Assembly (NCBI RefSeq): GCF_040544555.1
Contig: NZ_JBEPKD010000018.1
Location: 15,482 to 79,481, forward strand
Source of the DNA: Halalkalibacter oceani
Lineage (GTDB): Bacteria > Bacillota > Bacilli > Bacillales > Bacillaceae_D
Reading direction: 5' to 3'
DNA: 64,000 nucleotides
Shown here: in pieces, positions 50,885-60,025 of the stretch
Numbering within the stretch: the first letter of the stretch is position 1
Layout of the letters: every line of letters starts with the position of its first letter
Notes under the pieces: generated by a model
The model's database searches: none
The model's input: only the letters and a program-made list of their open reading frames with translations
Told to the model about the DNA's origin: nothing
Made by a program: the position numbers and the translations under genes

Positions 50885-51520
50885 TTGGAAAATGTTAGAG
50901 ATGATTTTGAATTTTTGACATCGCTAATTCGTGGAATTGCAGCGCAGTTCGGTAATCGTTGTGAAGTGGTTTTGCATGATTTAACAGGAGATTACGACAG
51001 TACAATTGTGGCGATTGAAAATGGTCATGTCACAGGAAGAAAGGTTGGGGATCCGGGAAGCAATTTAGGCTTGGAAGTGTTAAGAGGCACAGTGAAAGAA
51101 GGAGATCGCTATAATTATCTGACGCAGACAAAGGATGGGAAATTATTAAGATCAACTACGATTTATTTGCGTAACAATAAACAGGAGACGATTGGTTCTA
51201 TTTGCATAAATTTTGATATTTCCGATTTTATGATGGCGGAAAATGCAATTAAGTCACTGACGTTACGTGATACAGATCAGGAAGTGAAAGAGGTGTTTGT
51301 CAACGATGTGAATGAATTGCTCGATTTTTTATTGCAGGAATGTCAAAATGAAATCGGCAAGCCGGTATCCCATATGTCTAAAGAAGAGAAAATGCAGGCA
51401 ATAGAGTTTTTAGATAAGAGAGGTGCATTTTTAGTCAAAAAAGCAGGCGATAAGGTCTGTAAATTTTTTGATATTTCAAAATTCACTTTGTATAATTATT
51501 TGGATGATATACGCTCGTGA
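50885..51520 (+). CDS. DauR/YheO-type regulator (PAS-like + HTH)
   Basis: 211 residues. N-terminal YheO-like PAS domain (about 10-115: IAAQFGNRCEVVLHDLTG) and C-terminal DauR-type HTH (about 150-210: MSKEEKMQAIEFLDKRGAFLVKKAGDKVCKFFDISKFTLYNYL). DauR represses D-arginine catabolism in Pseudomonas, which fits the D-amino acid genes downstream. TTG start at 50885. A possible promoter TTGAAA-17-TATAAT lies upstream. It is the first gene of the AT-rich island. Confidence 0.8.
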   Translation: MENVRDDFEFLTSLIRGIAAQFGNRCEVVLHDLTGDYDSTIVAIENGHVTGRKVGDPGSNLGLEVLRGTVKEGDRYNYLTQTKDGKLLRSTTIYLRNNKQETIGSICINFDISDFMMAENAIKSLTLRDTDQEVKEVFVNDVNELLDFLLQECQNEIGKPVSHMSKEEKMQAIEFLDKRGAFLVKKAGDKVCKFFDISKFTLYNYLDDIRS

Positions 51521-51532
51521 ATTTAATTATTC

Positions 51533-51563
51533 AAAAGAGGGTTTCTTTCGGGAACCCTCTTTT
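51533..51563 (+). terminator. Terminator after regulator gene
   Basis: AAAAGAGGGTTT with AAACCCTCTTTT (perfect apart from the loop), separating regulator and structural operon. Confidence 0.75.
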
Positions 51564-51583
51564 CAGCATTTAAAGAATAAAAT

Positions 51584-51597
51584 TGAAAGCGCTTTAA
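51584..51597 (+). promoter_or_regulatory. CcpA cre site
   Basis: TGAAAGCGCTTTAA; the ideal cre is TGAAAGCGCTTTCA (one mismatch). It ends 8 bases upstream of the -35 of the ridA promoter. This location fits either repression or CcpA-dependent activation. Confidence 0.7.
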
Positions 51598-51605
51598 AAA
51601 AATGT

Positions 51606-51633
51606 TTGACAATTCAAAATAACAACTTATAAT
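51606..51633 (+). promoter_or_regulatory. Promoter of the D-amino acid operon
   Basis: TTGACA (51606-51611), 16-base spacer, TATAAT (51628-51633), then a leader of about 125 bases before the first ridA gene. Confidence 0.75.
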
Positions 51634-51766
51634 AAAAATAAATAATTTTTAGTTTGTATAAAAATTATTTATTTTCTCGGGCAGGAAATCTGACAAATGT
51701 ATTGCTGGAGACTCATTTAATTTTTATGATGGTTTCAGAAATTAAGTAAACAAGGAGAGAACAGAA

Positions 51767-52228
51767 ATGGACTTTGAAAAGAGATTAGTAGATTTAAAGA
51801 TTGAATTACCTGAAATTTCAGATGACCACCTTCCATTTGCTTCAGGGGTAAAGGTAGATAACCTAGTTTTTTTATCAGGACAAACATGCTTAATAGGAGG
51901 TGAAATGAAATATACCGGGGTGGTTGGTTCCTCAGTTACCTTGCAAGAAGCCGAAGAAGCGGCAGAAATATGTATTCTAAACTTACTTGGAGCTTTAAAA
52001 GGTATGATAGGAGATCTGAATAGAGTTAACAAAGTTATTAAAGTAAATGGTTACGTAGCATCGGAAAAGACATTTACTGATCAACCGCAGGTTATTAATG
52101 CAGCTACAAATTTACTTAATGAAATATTCGGAGAAGAGAATCGACACGCTAGAGCAGCTGTTGGCGTAGCATCGTTACCAATGGGAACACCAGTTGAAAT
52201 AGAGTTAATTGTCGAATTGAAAAAGTAA
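51767..52228 (+). CDS. RidA-family protein (first copy)
   Basis: 153 residues of the YjgF/RidA family: SGVKVDNLVFLSGQTCLIGG near the start, and HARAAVGVASLPMGTPVEIELIVEL at the end with the arginine that binds the carboxylate of imines. RidA enzymes hydrolyse reactive enamine/imine intermediates such as 2-aminoacrylate made by PLP dehydratases. This suits an operon with a DSD1-type enzyme. ATG follows AAGGAGAGAACAGAA. Confidence 0.9.
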   Translation: MDFEKRLVDLKIELPEISDDHLPFASGVKVDNLVFLSGQTCLIGGEMKYTGVVGSSVTLQEAEEAAEICILNLLGALKGMIGDLNRVNKVIKVNGYVASEKTFTDQPQVINAATNLLNEIFGEENRHARAAVGVASLPMGTPVEIELIVELKK

Positions 52229-52328
52229 AGTACAGAATATAACATTCTGATGATTTTAAATTTTTAATAAAAATATCCAACTGTCAGAATGAACAAAGAT
52301 ATTTAAACGAAGTCATTGAGGTGATTTT

Positions 52329-52796
52329 ATGTCAACGATTCAAAAACGATTAAAAGAATTAGGAATCGAGTTATCAAATCCATCAAGTCCAAAGTTCAGT
52401 TATGTATCTGTAAATCAAATAGGTAACTTACTTTACTTATCGGGGTTAGATTGTAGAAAAAACGGAGAGCTGATTATGGAAGGTAAGCTTGGAGAGGAAT
52501 TAACAATTGAACAAGGACAAGAGGCAGCTCGACAAGTTATTATCAACGCTTTATCTGTTCTTAATAATTATTTAGGGGACCTGGAAAGAGTAAATAAGGT
52601 TGTTAAGTTACTTGGCTTTGTTAACAGTTCAGATGGATTTGTAGAGCAGCCTTATGTAATGAACGGCGCATCGGATTTGTTGGAACAAGTATTTGGTGAA
52701 AAAGGAAAACATGCTCGCTCCGCTATTGGAAGCAATGAACTCCCGTTTAATACTCCTATTGAAATTGAGATGATTGTGCAAGTTGATGATGAATAA
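52329..52796 (+). CDS. RidA-family protein (second copy)
   Basis: 155 residues, a paralogue of the upstream gene (QIGNLLYLSGLDCRKNG; HARSAIGSNELPFNTPIEIEMIVQV). The conserved HARSAIG arginine is kept. Having two RidA genes side by side suggests two different imine products in the pathway. ATG is preceded by a weak TTGAGGTGATTTT site. Confidence 0.9.
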   Translation: MSTIQKRLKELGIELSNPSSPKFSYVSVNQIGNLLYLSGLDCRKNGELIMEGKLGEELTIEQGQEAARQVIINALSVLNNYLGDLERVNKVVKLLGFVNSSDGFVEQPYVMNGASDLLEQVFGEKGKHARSAIGSNELPFNTPIEIEMIVQVDDE

Positions 52797-52836
52797 ACAA
52801 GTTTTGAATCTTGAAACTAAAAAATGAGGTTGAAAG

Positions 52837-53937
52837 ATGGATATAAAAAATCAGGATTTATTGACTGATACTCCTTTGATAGCTTTAGACATGGAGATAA
52901 TGGAAAGAAATATTCAATGGTTAGCGAATTTATCCAAAGAAGCGGGTGTAAAGTTACGTCCGCACACTAAAACTCATAAAAGCCCATTTATCGCCAAATT
53001 GCAGATTGAGGCTGGGGCCAGTGGTATTACAACTGCAAAGCTTGGTGAGGCTGAGGTGATGGCTAATGCTGGAATTGATGATATTTTAATTGCCTTTCCT
53101 ATTATTGGAAAAAATAAACTGAAAAGATTCAATGATCTTTTGCAAAAGGCAAATTTAACTGTTGCTTTGGATGATTGGACAGTTGCAAAAGGAATAAATG
53201 CAGTAGGAGAAAACATTAAGAAGAAGATACCTGTTTATATTGATGTTGATACTGGTTTAGGAAGAATGGGGCGTTCAGCTAAAGAAAGCGTGGCATCTAT
53301 ATTAGAAATTGCAAAATTACCTTTTATTAGTATAAAAGGGCTGATGAGTCACAGTGGACATGCTTATGCGGAAAATAACGACGAAGGAGTAAAAAGAGTC
53401 GCGATTGAAGATGCGACAATACTCTATGAAACTAAGATGGATTTAGAGCAAAAAGGAATTTATATCGATGAACTAAGTATTGGGGCAAGTGCAACAGCTA
53501 GAATGCTAAAAGAGATTCCTTTTATTACAGAGGCTCGACCTGGGATGTATGTGTTTAATGACCGCTATGTGATGGGAGCAGGAGGAGCAAAGGAAAATGA
53601 TTGTGCAGTTTCTGTTATAGCAACTGTAGTTTCTCATCCAAGTGATGATCGTTTACTTATTGATGCTGGTAGTAAAACATTATCTTCTGACTTATACAAA
53701 GGAGGTGGTCATGGCTTAATAAAGGGACATGAAAATCTCGTAATTGACCGTTTATCAGAAGAACATGGAATTATCAAAGTACAGGGAGGAAAAACAAGCT
53801 TACGAGTTGGAGATCTAGTCGAAATCATTCCAAATCATATTTGTCCCGTTATTAATTTAACAGACGAAATTTATGGTTTTAGAAATGGAAATCTTGAACG
53901 AACAATTTCGATTGAAGGACGCGGAAAGAATAGGTAG
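52837..53937 (+). CDS. DSD1/D-threonine aldolase-family PLP enzyme
   Basis: 366 residues of the alanine-racemase-fold D-serine dehydratase/D-threonine aldolase group. PLP lysine K45 in LRPHTKTHKSP, DVDTGLGRMG (about 146-155), and metal ligands in the late PNHICPVINL. It likely dehydrates D-serine or cleaves D-threonine-type amino acids. The dehydration product is an aminoacrylate, which explains the RidA pair. Weak but spaced ribosome site GAGGTTGAAAG. Confidence 0.85.
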   Translation: MDIKNQDLLTDTPLIALDMEIMERNIQWLANLSKEAGVKLRPHTKTHKSPFIAKLQIEAGASGITTAKLGEAEVMANAGIDDILIAFPIIGKNKLKRFNDLLQKANLTVALDDWTVAKGINAVGENIKKKIPVYIDVDTGLGRMGRSAKESVASILEIAKLPFISIKGLMSHSGHAYAENNDEGVKRVAIEDATILYETKMDLEQKGIYIDELSIGASATARMLKEIPFITEARPGMYVFNDRYVMGAGGAKENDCAVSVIATVVSHPSDDRLLIDAGSKTLSSDLYKGGGHGLIKGHENLVIDRLSEEHGIIKVQGGKTSLRVGDLVEIIPNHICPVINLTDEIYGFRNGNLERTISIEGRGKNR

Positions 53938-54015
53938 TTAAATGATATTTGATAATATGCGTTTTGGGATCTATTACAGTAAGGACCTTTAAATAAACTA
54001 ATTGGGGGTAATGAC

Positions 54016-55062
54016 ATGAACAAGTTCCTAGGGTTATTAACAAGTTTACTTATTGTTTTATTAATAGTTGGTTGTTCAAGTGAAAATACAGATTCATCAA
54101 ACGGTAGTCAAGATGCGGATGCAACGGAAAAGATAGAGTTTCGTATCGGAACGGGGAATAATGAATCGCATCCACATTATCAAGGATTAGTTAAATTGAA
54201 AGAAGTACTTGAAGAAGAGGGCGGAGATAGGTTCGATGTTCAATTCTTCCTTAATGCAACTGTTGGGGATGACAGAGAAATGATTGAGGGGCTTCAAATG
54301 GGAACTCTAGACGCGACAATTCCTGCTGCAGGCGTTGTTTCGAATTTTGTCCCTGAATTTGAAATATTTAATTTCCCATTTTTATTTCCAAATGAGGAGG
54401 TCGCTGATGAAGTACTAGCGGGCCCAGCGGGGCGTGAGATTCTAGATCAGTTACAAGAACAAGGGCAGGGGGTTATGGGTATGGACTATTGGGAGCAAGG
54501 TTTTTTCCTGCTAACCAATAGTTCACATGAGGTAAAAACCCTTGAAGATTTGGAAGGTTTGACAATTCGTACAATTGAAAATGAAATTCAAGTGGATACA
54601 TTGAGAGCATTAGGAGCAAACCCAACACCAATGCCTTGGTCTGAATTATTTACAGCGATGCAGCAAGGGGTGGTAGATGGACAACAAAATCCAATTGCCA
54701 ATATTCATTCAGCGAAATTTTATGAGGTGCAAGATTATCTAACGATCACCAACCATCATTATGGACCGTCTATTTTCTTAGTCAGTGAAATATTTTGGGG
54801 TAAGCTTTCAGAAGAGGAACAGCAATTAGTAGATAAAGCAATCAAAAGCGGTAATGAAGAAGCGAAAAGAGTTATGAGGGAACAAAATGCGGCGCAGTTA
54901 CAAGAGGTCGAGGAGTCCGGTGTGGTAATTACTGAGCTAGATGATTCGGAATTTGATAGAATGCGAGAGCTAACTCAACCAGTTGTTGAGAAATTTTCTG
55001 AAGCAATTGGCAAAGAATTTGTAGATAGATTTTATCAAGCAGTTGAAGATGCTCAAAATTAG
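54016..55062 (+). CDS. TRAP transporter substrate-binding lipoprotein DctP
   Basis: 348 residues. Lipoprotein signal ending LLIVGC (cysteine at about 20). TRAP solute receptor features: RIGTGNNESHPHYQGLVKLKEVLEE, MLDATIPA-like FVPEFEIFNFPFLF, RTIENEIQVDTLRALGANPTPMPWSELFTAMQQGVVDGQQNP. An arginine (R in TIRTI) usually binds a carboxylate, so a carboxylated amino acid derivative is plausible. ATG after GGGGGTAATGAC. Confidence 0.9.
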   Translation: MNKFLGLLTSLLIVLLIVGCSSENTDSSNGSQDADATEKIEFRIGTGNNESHPHYQGLVKLKEVLEEEGGDRFDVQFFLNATVGDDREMIEGLQMGTLDATIPAAGVVSNFVPEFEIFNFPFLFPNEEVADEVLAGPAGREILDQLQEQGQGVMGMDYWEQGFFLLTNSSHEVKTLEDLEGLTIRTIENEIQVDTLRALGANPTPMPWSELFTAMQQGVVDGQQNPIANIHSAKFYEVQDYLTITNHHYGPSIFLVSEIFWGKLSEEEQQLVDKAIKSGNEEAKRVMREQNAAQLQEVEESGVVITELDDSEFDRMRELTQPVVEKFSEAIGKEFVDRFYQAVEDAQN

Positions 55063-55125
55063 GCTCAGGAAGGTGAGTGTTTTGCACTCATCTTTCCCCA
55101 TTCGTATTAAAAAGGAGGAAAAAAA

Positions 55126-55635
55126 TTGAAATGGATGAGGAAGTTAGACGAGAACTTTGAAGAATGGATTACGTTTATTTTATTTGCATTATTAGTTGTT
55201 GTGGTCCTTCTGCAAGTTATCTTTCGATATATATTACAAGTGTCTCTACACTGGAGTGAAGAAACAGCCAGGTATACATTTATTACCTTTGTCTATTTTT
55301 CTGCAATTGTTGCAGTGAAAAGAAATAAACATCTTCGAACTGAAGGATTAGTCCAAATTCTACCTGCAAAAGCAAAAAAAACAATCAATATTCTTGCCGA
55401 TATAATTTGGCTTGCTTTTACTATCTTAATGATTAGGTTAAGCTACCTTGCAACAATGACTGTTCTTGCCTCAGGACAACAATCACCTGTATTAAAAATT
55501 GTGATGGGTTATATATACGCTGTAGTGCCGATTTGTTTTACATTGATGTCTTTTCGGATTTTACAGCAAATTATTAGAAAGATTAAACATAAAGAACATG
55601 ACGATAGTGCTTCTTCAGTAGAAACAACGACTTAG
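55126..55635 (+). CDS. TRAP transporter small permease DctQ
   Basis: 169 residues with four membrane segments and the DctQ WSEETARYTFITFVYFSAIVAVKRNKHLR pattern. TTG start behind AAAGGAGGAAAAAA. Works with the DctP and DctM next to it. Confidence 0.9.
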   Translation: MKWMRKLDENFEEWITFILFALLVVVVLLQVIFRYILQVSLHWSEETARYTFITFVYFSAIVAVKRNKHLRTEGLVQILPAKAKKTINILADIIWLAFTILMIRLSYLATMTVLASGQQSPVLKIVMGYIYAVVPICFTLMSFRILQQIIRKIKHKEHDDSASSVETTT

Positions 55636-55646
55636 GAGGTGGATTG

Positions 55647-56927
55647 ATGGAGATTGTTTGGATCATTCTTATTGCTTTAGCGGTTTCTCTTATCCTAGGA
55701 GTACCAATTGCATTCTCTATTGGTATTAGTACGTTTATTGGACTGTTAATTGGTGGGATACCAACTGAATTGTTAGGCCAAGGAGCATTTACTGCTTTGA
55801 ATAATTATGCCATTATGGCAGTCCCGTTTTTCATTTTAACAGGTGTTCTAATGGAATCTGGTGGTTTATCAAGAAGGTTGATTGACTTTGCAAAAAGTAT
55901 TGTCGGAAATGTAACAGGTGGATTTGGTATGGTGACGGTAATAGCTTGTGGTTTCTTCGCAGCAATTAGTGGATCCAGTCCTGCTACGGTCGCAGCGATA
56001 GGTACGATCATGATACCAATGATGATAAAACATGGATATTCCAAGGGGTTTGCTTCTTCGATAACTGCTACTGCAGGAGGGTTGGGAGTAATAATTCCTC
56101 CATCTATAACTATGATTGTATATGCCGTTATAGCAGATGTATCAGTCTCGGATATGTTTATAGCTGGAATTGCTCCTGGGATAGTCGTCATTATTTTTAT
56201 ATGCTTAGCTGTATTTATGATTGCAAAAAAATCAGGAATATCTGGAGATGGAACACCAATATCATTTACTGAAATTTTAAGAACATTTTGGGAAGCGAAG
56301 TGGGCTTTATTGGCTCCCGTAATTATTTTAGGTGGAATATATAGTGGTATATTTACACCAACTGAATCGGGTGTTATTGCTGTAGTCTATGGTCTAATTA
56401 TTGGTCTATTTGTTTATAAAGAGTTGAAATGGAGAGACATACCAAAAGTTTTAATTGACTCAGGAGTTATTACAGGGTCAGTGTTAATTATTTTAAGTAC
56501 CGCAACTACACTTGGACGTGTATTTACCCTTCAACAAGTTCCTCAAGTATTAAGCGAAGCACTTTTAAGTATATCAGAATCACCTTATATTATATTAATT
56601 TTGATTGCAGGGATAATGATAGTTTTAGGGACATTTATGGAAGCACTTTCTCTCGTGATAATTTTGACTCCAATTTTAATACCTGTAGTCACTCCTTTAG
56701 GTGTTGATCCGATTCATTTTGGAATCATTTTGATTATCGGAGCAGTATTTGGAATGATGACGCCACCTGTTGGAGTTAATTTATTTGTTGCTTCGGGCAT
56801 TTCGGGTATTTCAATTGAAAGCTTAACAAAGTCGATGTTACCGTTTTTGTTAACAATGGTTATAGTATATCTGGTAATTATTTTCCTGCCACTTCTATCT
56901 ACAGGACTCGTAAGGTTTTTAGGTTAA
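55647..56927 (+). CDS. TRAP transporter large permease DctM
   Basis: 426 residues with 12 or so membrane segments. GVPIAFSIGISTFIGLLI at the start and FFAAISGSSPATVAAIGTIMIP (about 107-129) mark DctM. ATG 55647 follows AGGAGGTGGATTG; a TTG just before it is the alternative. The complete DctP-DctQ-DctM set indicates Na+- or H+-driven uptake of the substrate for the enzymes in this operon. Confidence 0.9.
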   Translation: MEIVWIILIALAVSLILGVPIAFSIGISTFIGLLIGGIPTELLGQGAFTALNNYAIMAVPFFILTGVLMESGGLSRRLIDFAKSIVGNVTGGFGMVTVIACGFFAAISGSSPATVAAIGTIMIPMMIKHGYSKGFASSITATAGGLGVIIPPSITMIVYAVIADVSVSDMFIAGIAPGIVVIIFICLAVFMIAKKSGISGDGTPISFTEILRTFWEAKWALLAPVIILGGIYSGIFTPTESGVIAVVYGLIIGLFVYKELKWRDIPKVLIDSGVITGSVLIILSTATTLGRVFTLQQVPQVLSEALLSISESPYIILILIAGIMIVLGTFMEALSLVIILTPILIPVVTPLGVDPIHFGIILIIGAVFGMMTPPVGVNLFVASGISGISIESLTKSMLPFLLTMVIVYLVIIFLPLLSTGLVRFLG

Positions 56928-56996
56928 CTAGGTAGGTTGAATGAAGGGGTTTGAATTGAAAGCTGCTATCTATCGATTAAAAAAGGAGTGTTAGTT

Positions 56997-58574
56997 ATGT
57001 ACGATATTATTATACGAAATGGAAAAATATTTGATGGAACTGGAAATCCTTGGACCAAATTGGACATCGCTATTAAGGATGGAAGGATAGTAAATATGGG
57101 GAAATTTGAAAACGAATCTGCTACTACAGAAATTGAAGCAGAAGGTTTAGCGGTTTCGCCTGGATTCATCGATACTCATGTACACTCTGATTTATTATGT
57201 ACAAAGCCTGATGTGCATAAGATAAAAGTTTTACAGGGGGTTACTACTGAGCTTTTAGGACAAGATGGGATTTCAGTTGCACCTGTATCAGAGAAAACAA
57301 AGCCCTTGTGGCAAAAACAATTAGAGGGGTTAAACGGTACAATAGGCGATTGGGAATGGAATACTATTGAAGAGTACTTAACATTTTTAGAAAATAGCCA
57401 ACTTTTAGGAAACGTTGCTTATTTAGTACCACATGGGGCTGTGAGAACTCTTACGATGGGCTTTGAGGGTCGAGAGAGTACTAAAGATGAAATGATTAGA
57501 ATGCGAGAACTTGTTGAAGAAGGCATGCGACAAGGAGCATACGGTGTTTCTACGGGTTTGATTTATCCACCGAATTCATATTCAAATAAGGAAGAACTTA
57601 TAGAAATTTGCAAAGGGGCAGCAAAATACGATGGGTGTTTTGTTGTGCATATTCGAAATGAAAGTACCACTCTGCTCGACTCTCTCGAGGAAGTCATTGA
57701 TGTAGCAAGGCAGACTGGGGTTAGACTGCATATTTCACATTTTAAAAGTGTAGGTTTAAAAAATAGTTACAAGTATGAAATAGCTTTACAAAAGATGGAT
57801 TTAGCTCGTTCTGAAGGAATCGAAGTAACTTTTGATCAATATCCTTACACAGCTGCATCGACGGTCTTCCATTCTATTCTTCCTCCTTGGGTTCATGCAG
57901 GAGGAACTGAAGAAATGCTTACTAGACTTAAAGACCCAGAGTCACGAGAAAAAATTAAATCTGATTTCTTAAATAAAACCGACTATGAAAATCCAATATA
58001 CAGTTGTGGGTGGGAAAATATAATTATTTCAGCAACTGGAACTGAGAAAAATAAATCTTATGAAGGAAAAACTATTGTAGAAATATCAAATATCCTAAAT
58101 AAGGATCCAGCAGATACCGCTATGGATTTATTACTAGAAGAAGAAGGAAATGCGACAATGGTACTTCATTGGGGGAGAGAGCTTGATATTGTAAAGGCAA
58201 TGAAAAGTCCGTGGTATATCGTAGGTTCCGACGGAATATTTGGCGGGAAACCACATCCTAGATTATACGGTTCTTTCCCCCGAGTTTTGCGACGATATGT
58301 AAGAGAACTAGAAATAATATCTTTATCCGAAGCTATTCATAGTATGACAGGAAAAGCTGCACAATTACTAAGGTTAAAAGATAGAGGGCTTCTTCACAAG
58401 GGATACTATGCCGACATTGTTATATTTGATCCAGAGAAGATAGAAGATAAGGCTACATTCGAAGACCCTCTTCAGGAACCGATTGGAATAAATTACGTAA
58501 TCGTTAATGGACAATTAACAGTAAAAAATGGAGCAGTTGTTAGTAAAGGGATCGGCAAAGTCCTTAAGTATTGA
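56997..58574 (+). CDS. N-acyl-D-amino acid deacylase-like amidohydrolase (first copy)
   Basis: 525 residues of the D-aminoacylase group. HVHSD (H61, H63) near the start of the barrel; further metal ligands in FVVHIRNES, LHISHFKSVG and VGSDG late. At position 90 (TTELLGQDG) an aspartate stands where D-aminoacylase has its cysteine metal ligand (TT..GNCG). It probably removes an acyl group from an N-acyl-D-amino acid or cleaves a related amide. Ribosome site AAAAGGAGTG. Confidence 0.8.
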   Translation: MYDIIIRNGKIFDGTGNPWTKLDIAIKDGRIVNMGKFENESATTEIEAEGLAVSPGFIDTHVHSDLLCTKPDVHKIKVLQGVTTELLGQDGISVAPVSEKTKPLWQKQLEGLNGTIGDWEWNTIEEYLTFLENSQLLGNVAYLVPHGAVRTLTMGFEGRESTKDEMIRMRELVEEGMRQGAYGVSTGLIYPPNSYSNKEELIEICKGAAKYDGCFVVHIRNESTTLLDSLEEVIDVARQTGVRLHISHFKSVGLKNSYKYEIALQKMDLARSEGIEVTFDQYPYTAASTVFHSILPPWVHAGGTEEMLTRLKDPESREKIKSDFLNKTDYENPIYSCGWENIIISATGTEKNKSYEGKTIVEISNILNKDPADTAMDLLLEEEGNATMVLHWGRELDIVKAMKSPWYIVGSDGIFGGKPHPRLYGSFPRVLRRYVRELEIISLSEAIHSMTGKAAQLLRLKDRGLLHKGYYADIVIFDPEKIEDKATFEDPLQEPIGINYVIVNGQLTVKNGAVVSKGIGKVLKY

Positions 58575-58635
58575 ATGCCATTAATAATAAGTAACTGCTC
58601 ATTTAATCAATAGAGGTGAAGAAGGAGACTATAGT

Positions 58636-59865
58636 ATGAAGCTGAAGTGTGTAAATTGCGCTGAAACCTATCCGCCTATAATGATCTATTCATGTAATAA
58701 ATGCGATGGAATATTGGAAGTATTCTATGAAAAAAAAGATCTTAATGATTTGAATAAAGAACATCTTGAGATGAATAAAGTAAATACTATGTGGAGATAT
58801 TCAGATAGGTTATCAATTGGGGATGACGACAATATTATTAGTTTGTATGAAGGAGGAACACCACTTCATTTTTCTAAAAGGTATAAGAGTGAATTAAATT
58901 TTTTTAAAGGTGAACTGTATTTTAAAGATGAAACGGTTAATCCAACTGGCTCTTTTAAAGATAGGTTGGTTAGTGTAGCCATAAGCAAGGCAAAGGAATT
59001 TGGGTATAATAAGATAGTTTGTGCGTCAAGTGGGAATGCTGGAGCTTCTGCTGCTGCATATGCAGCAAAAAGCGGGATTGATGCAGTAATATTAGCCCCT
59101 CAAAGTACTCCTAAAGAAAAGGTAATACAAATATTGGCGTATGGCGCTACTGTTCTACTCGTTAAAGGACATTATAGTAACTCTTACAAATTAGCGAAGG
59201 AATTGTCAGAAAGGCATAATTTGTGCAATGTTAGTACCACGTATCTTAATCCTTATGGAACAGATGCCTTAAAAACAGTGGCTTTTGAATTGAATAACCA
59301 ATTGAAAGGGGAAGTTCCGGATTATATATTTATTCCTATTGGTTCGGGTCCTTTATTGAAAGGAGTATACCAAGGTTACAATGAATTAGTGCAATCATTG
59401 GGTAACATTGGAGCGACCATGCCAAAACTTATTGGAGTGCAGGCTGAAGGATGCGCCCCTATAGTATCTGCCTTTGAAAATAATAAAGAAGTTGTTACAG
59501 CATGGGGCGAGTCCAATACGATAGCCTCAGGTATTTCGGATCCTCTAATCGGATATGAAAAAGATGGAACATATACCTTGAAATTAATAAGGGATAGTAA
59601 AGGCAGTGCTGTTTCGGTTACAGATGAAGAAATAAAAAAAGCAATGCGAGATTTATCTCAATTCGAGGGTATATTTGCAGAGCCTACGGGTGCCGCATCA
59701 TTGGCCGGGTTCAGAAAATTATGTGAAAAAGGAGCGATTAATTCTTCTAGTCGGGTAGCGTGTTTAATCACTGGACATGGATTTAAAGACATGAAAATAT
59801 ACCAAGAAATGGAGAACGGTTTACACTATATAAATGATATAAGTGATTTAAATGCCTTTCTCTGA
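58636..59865 (+). CDS. Threonine synthase-like PLP enzyme
   Basis: 409 residues. N-terminal zinc-ribbon cysteines C5, C8, C20, C23; PLP lysine K108 in NPTGSFKDRL; CASSGNAGASAAAYAA (phosphate binding); GGTP. This is the threonine synthase / threonine dehydratase fold type II plan. In this operon it may be a lyase acting on a deacylated amino acid (for example a D-/L-serine or diaminopropionate derivative) rather than a biosynthetic threonine synthase. Start behind GAAGAAGGAGACTATAGT. Confidence 0.7.
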   Translation: MKLKCVNCAETYPPIMIYSCNKCDGILEVFYEKKDLNDLNKEHLEMNKVNTMWRYSDRLSIGDDDNIISLYEGGTPLHFSKRYKSELNFFKGELYFKDETVNPTGSFKDRLVSVAISKAKEFGYNKIVCASSGNAGASAAAYAAKSGIDAVILAPQSTPKEKVIQILAYGATVLLVKGHYSNSYKLAKELSERHNLCNVSTTYLNPYGTDALKTVAFELNNQLKGEVPDYIFIPIGSGPLLKGVYQGYNELVQSLGNIGATMPKLIGVQAEGCAPIVSAFENNKEVVTAWGESNTIASGISDPLIGYEKDGTYTLKLIRDSKGSAVSVTDEEIKKAMRDLSQFEGIFAEPTGAASLAGFRKLCEKGAINSSSRVACLITGHGFKDMKIYQEMENGLHYINDISDLNAFL

Positions 59866-60025
59866 ACTTCTTAAAACTAAAAAATGTCTAATCAATTTTG
59901 GACCTTTATAGTATGAATGTTGGGAATGGTATGTAGTTGTCTATAAGTCGATGTTAAACAATTAACTATATTACTAAAGAGTTGAGGGGTATTATGACAA
60001 CTTTTTTGCTTGGAGGATATCCAGT

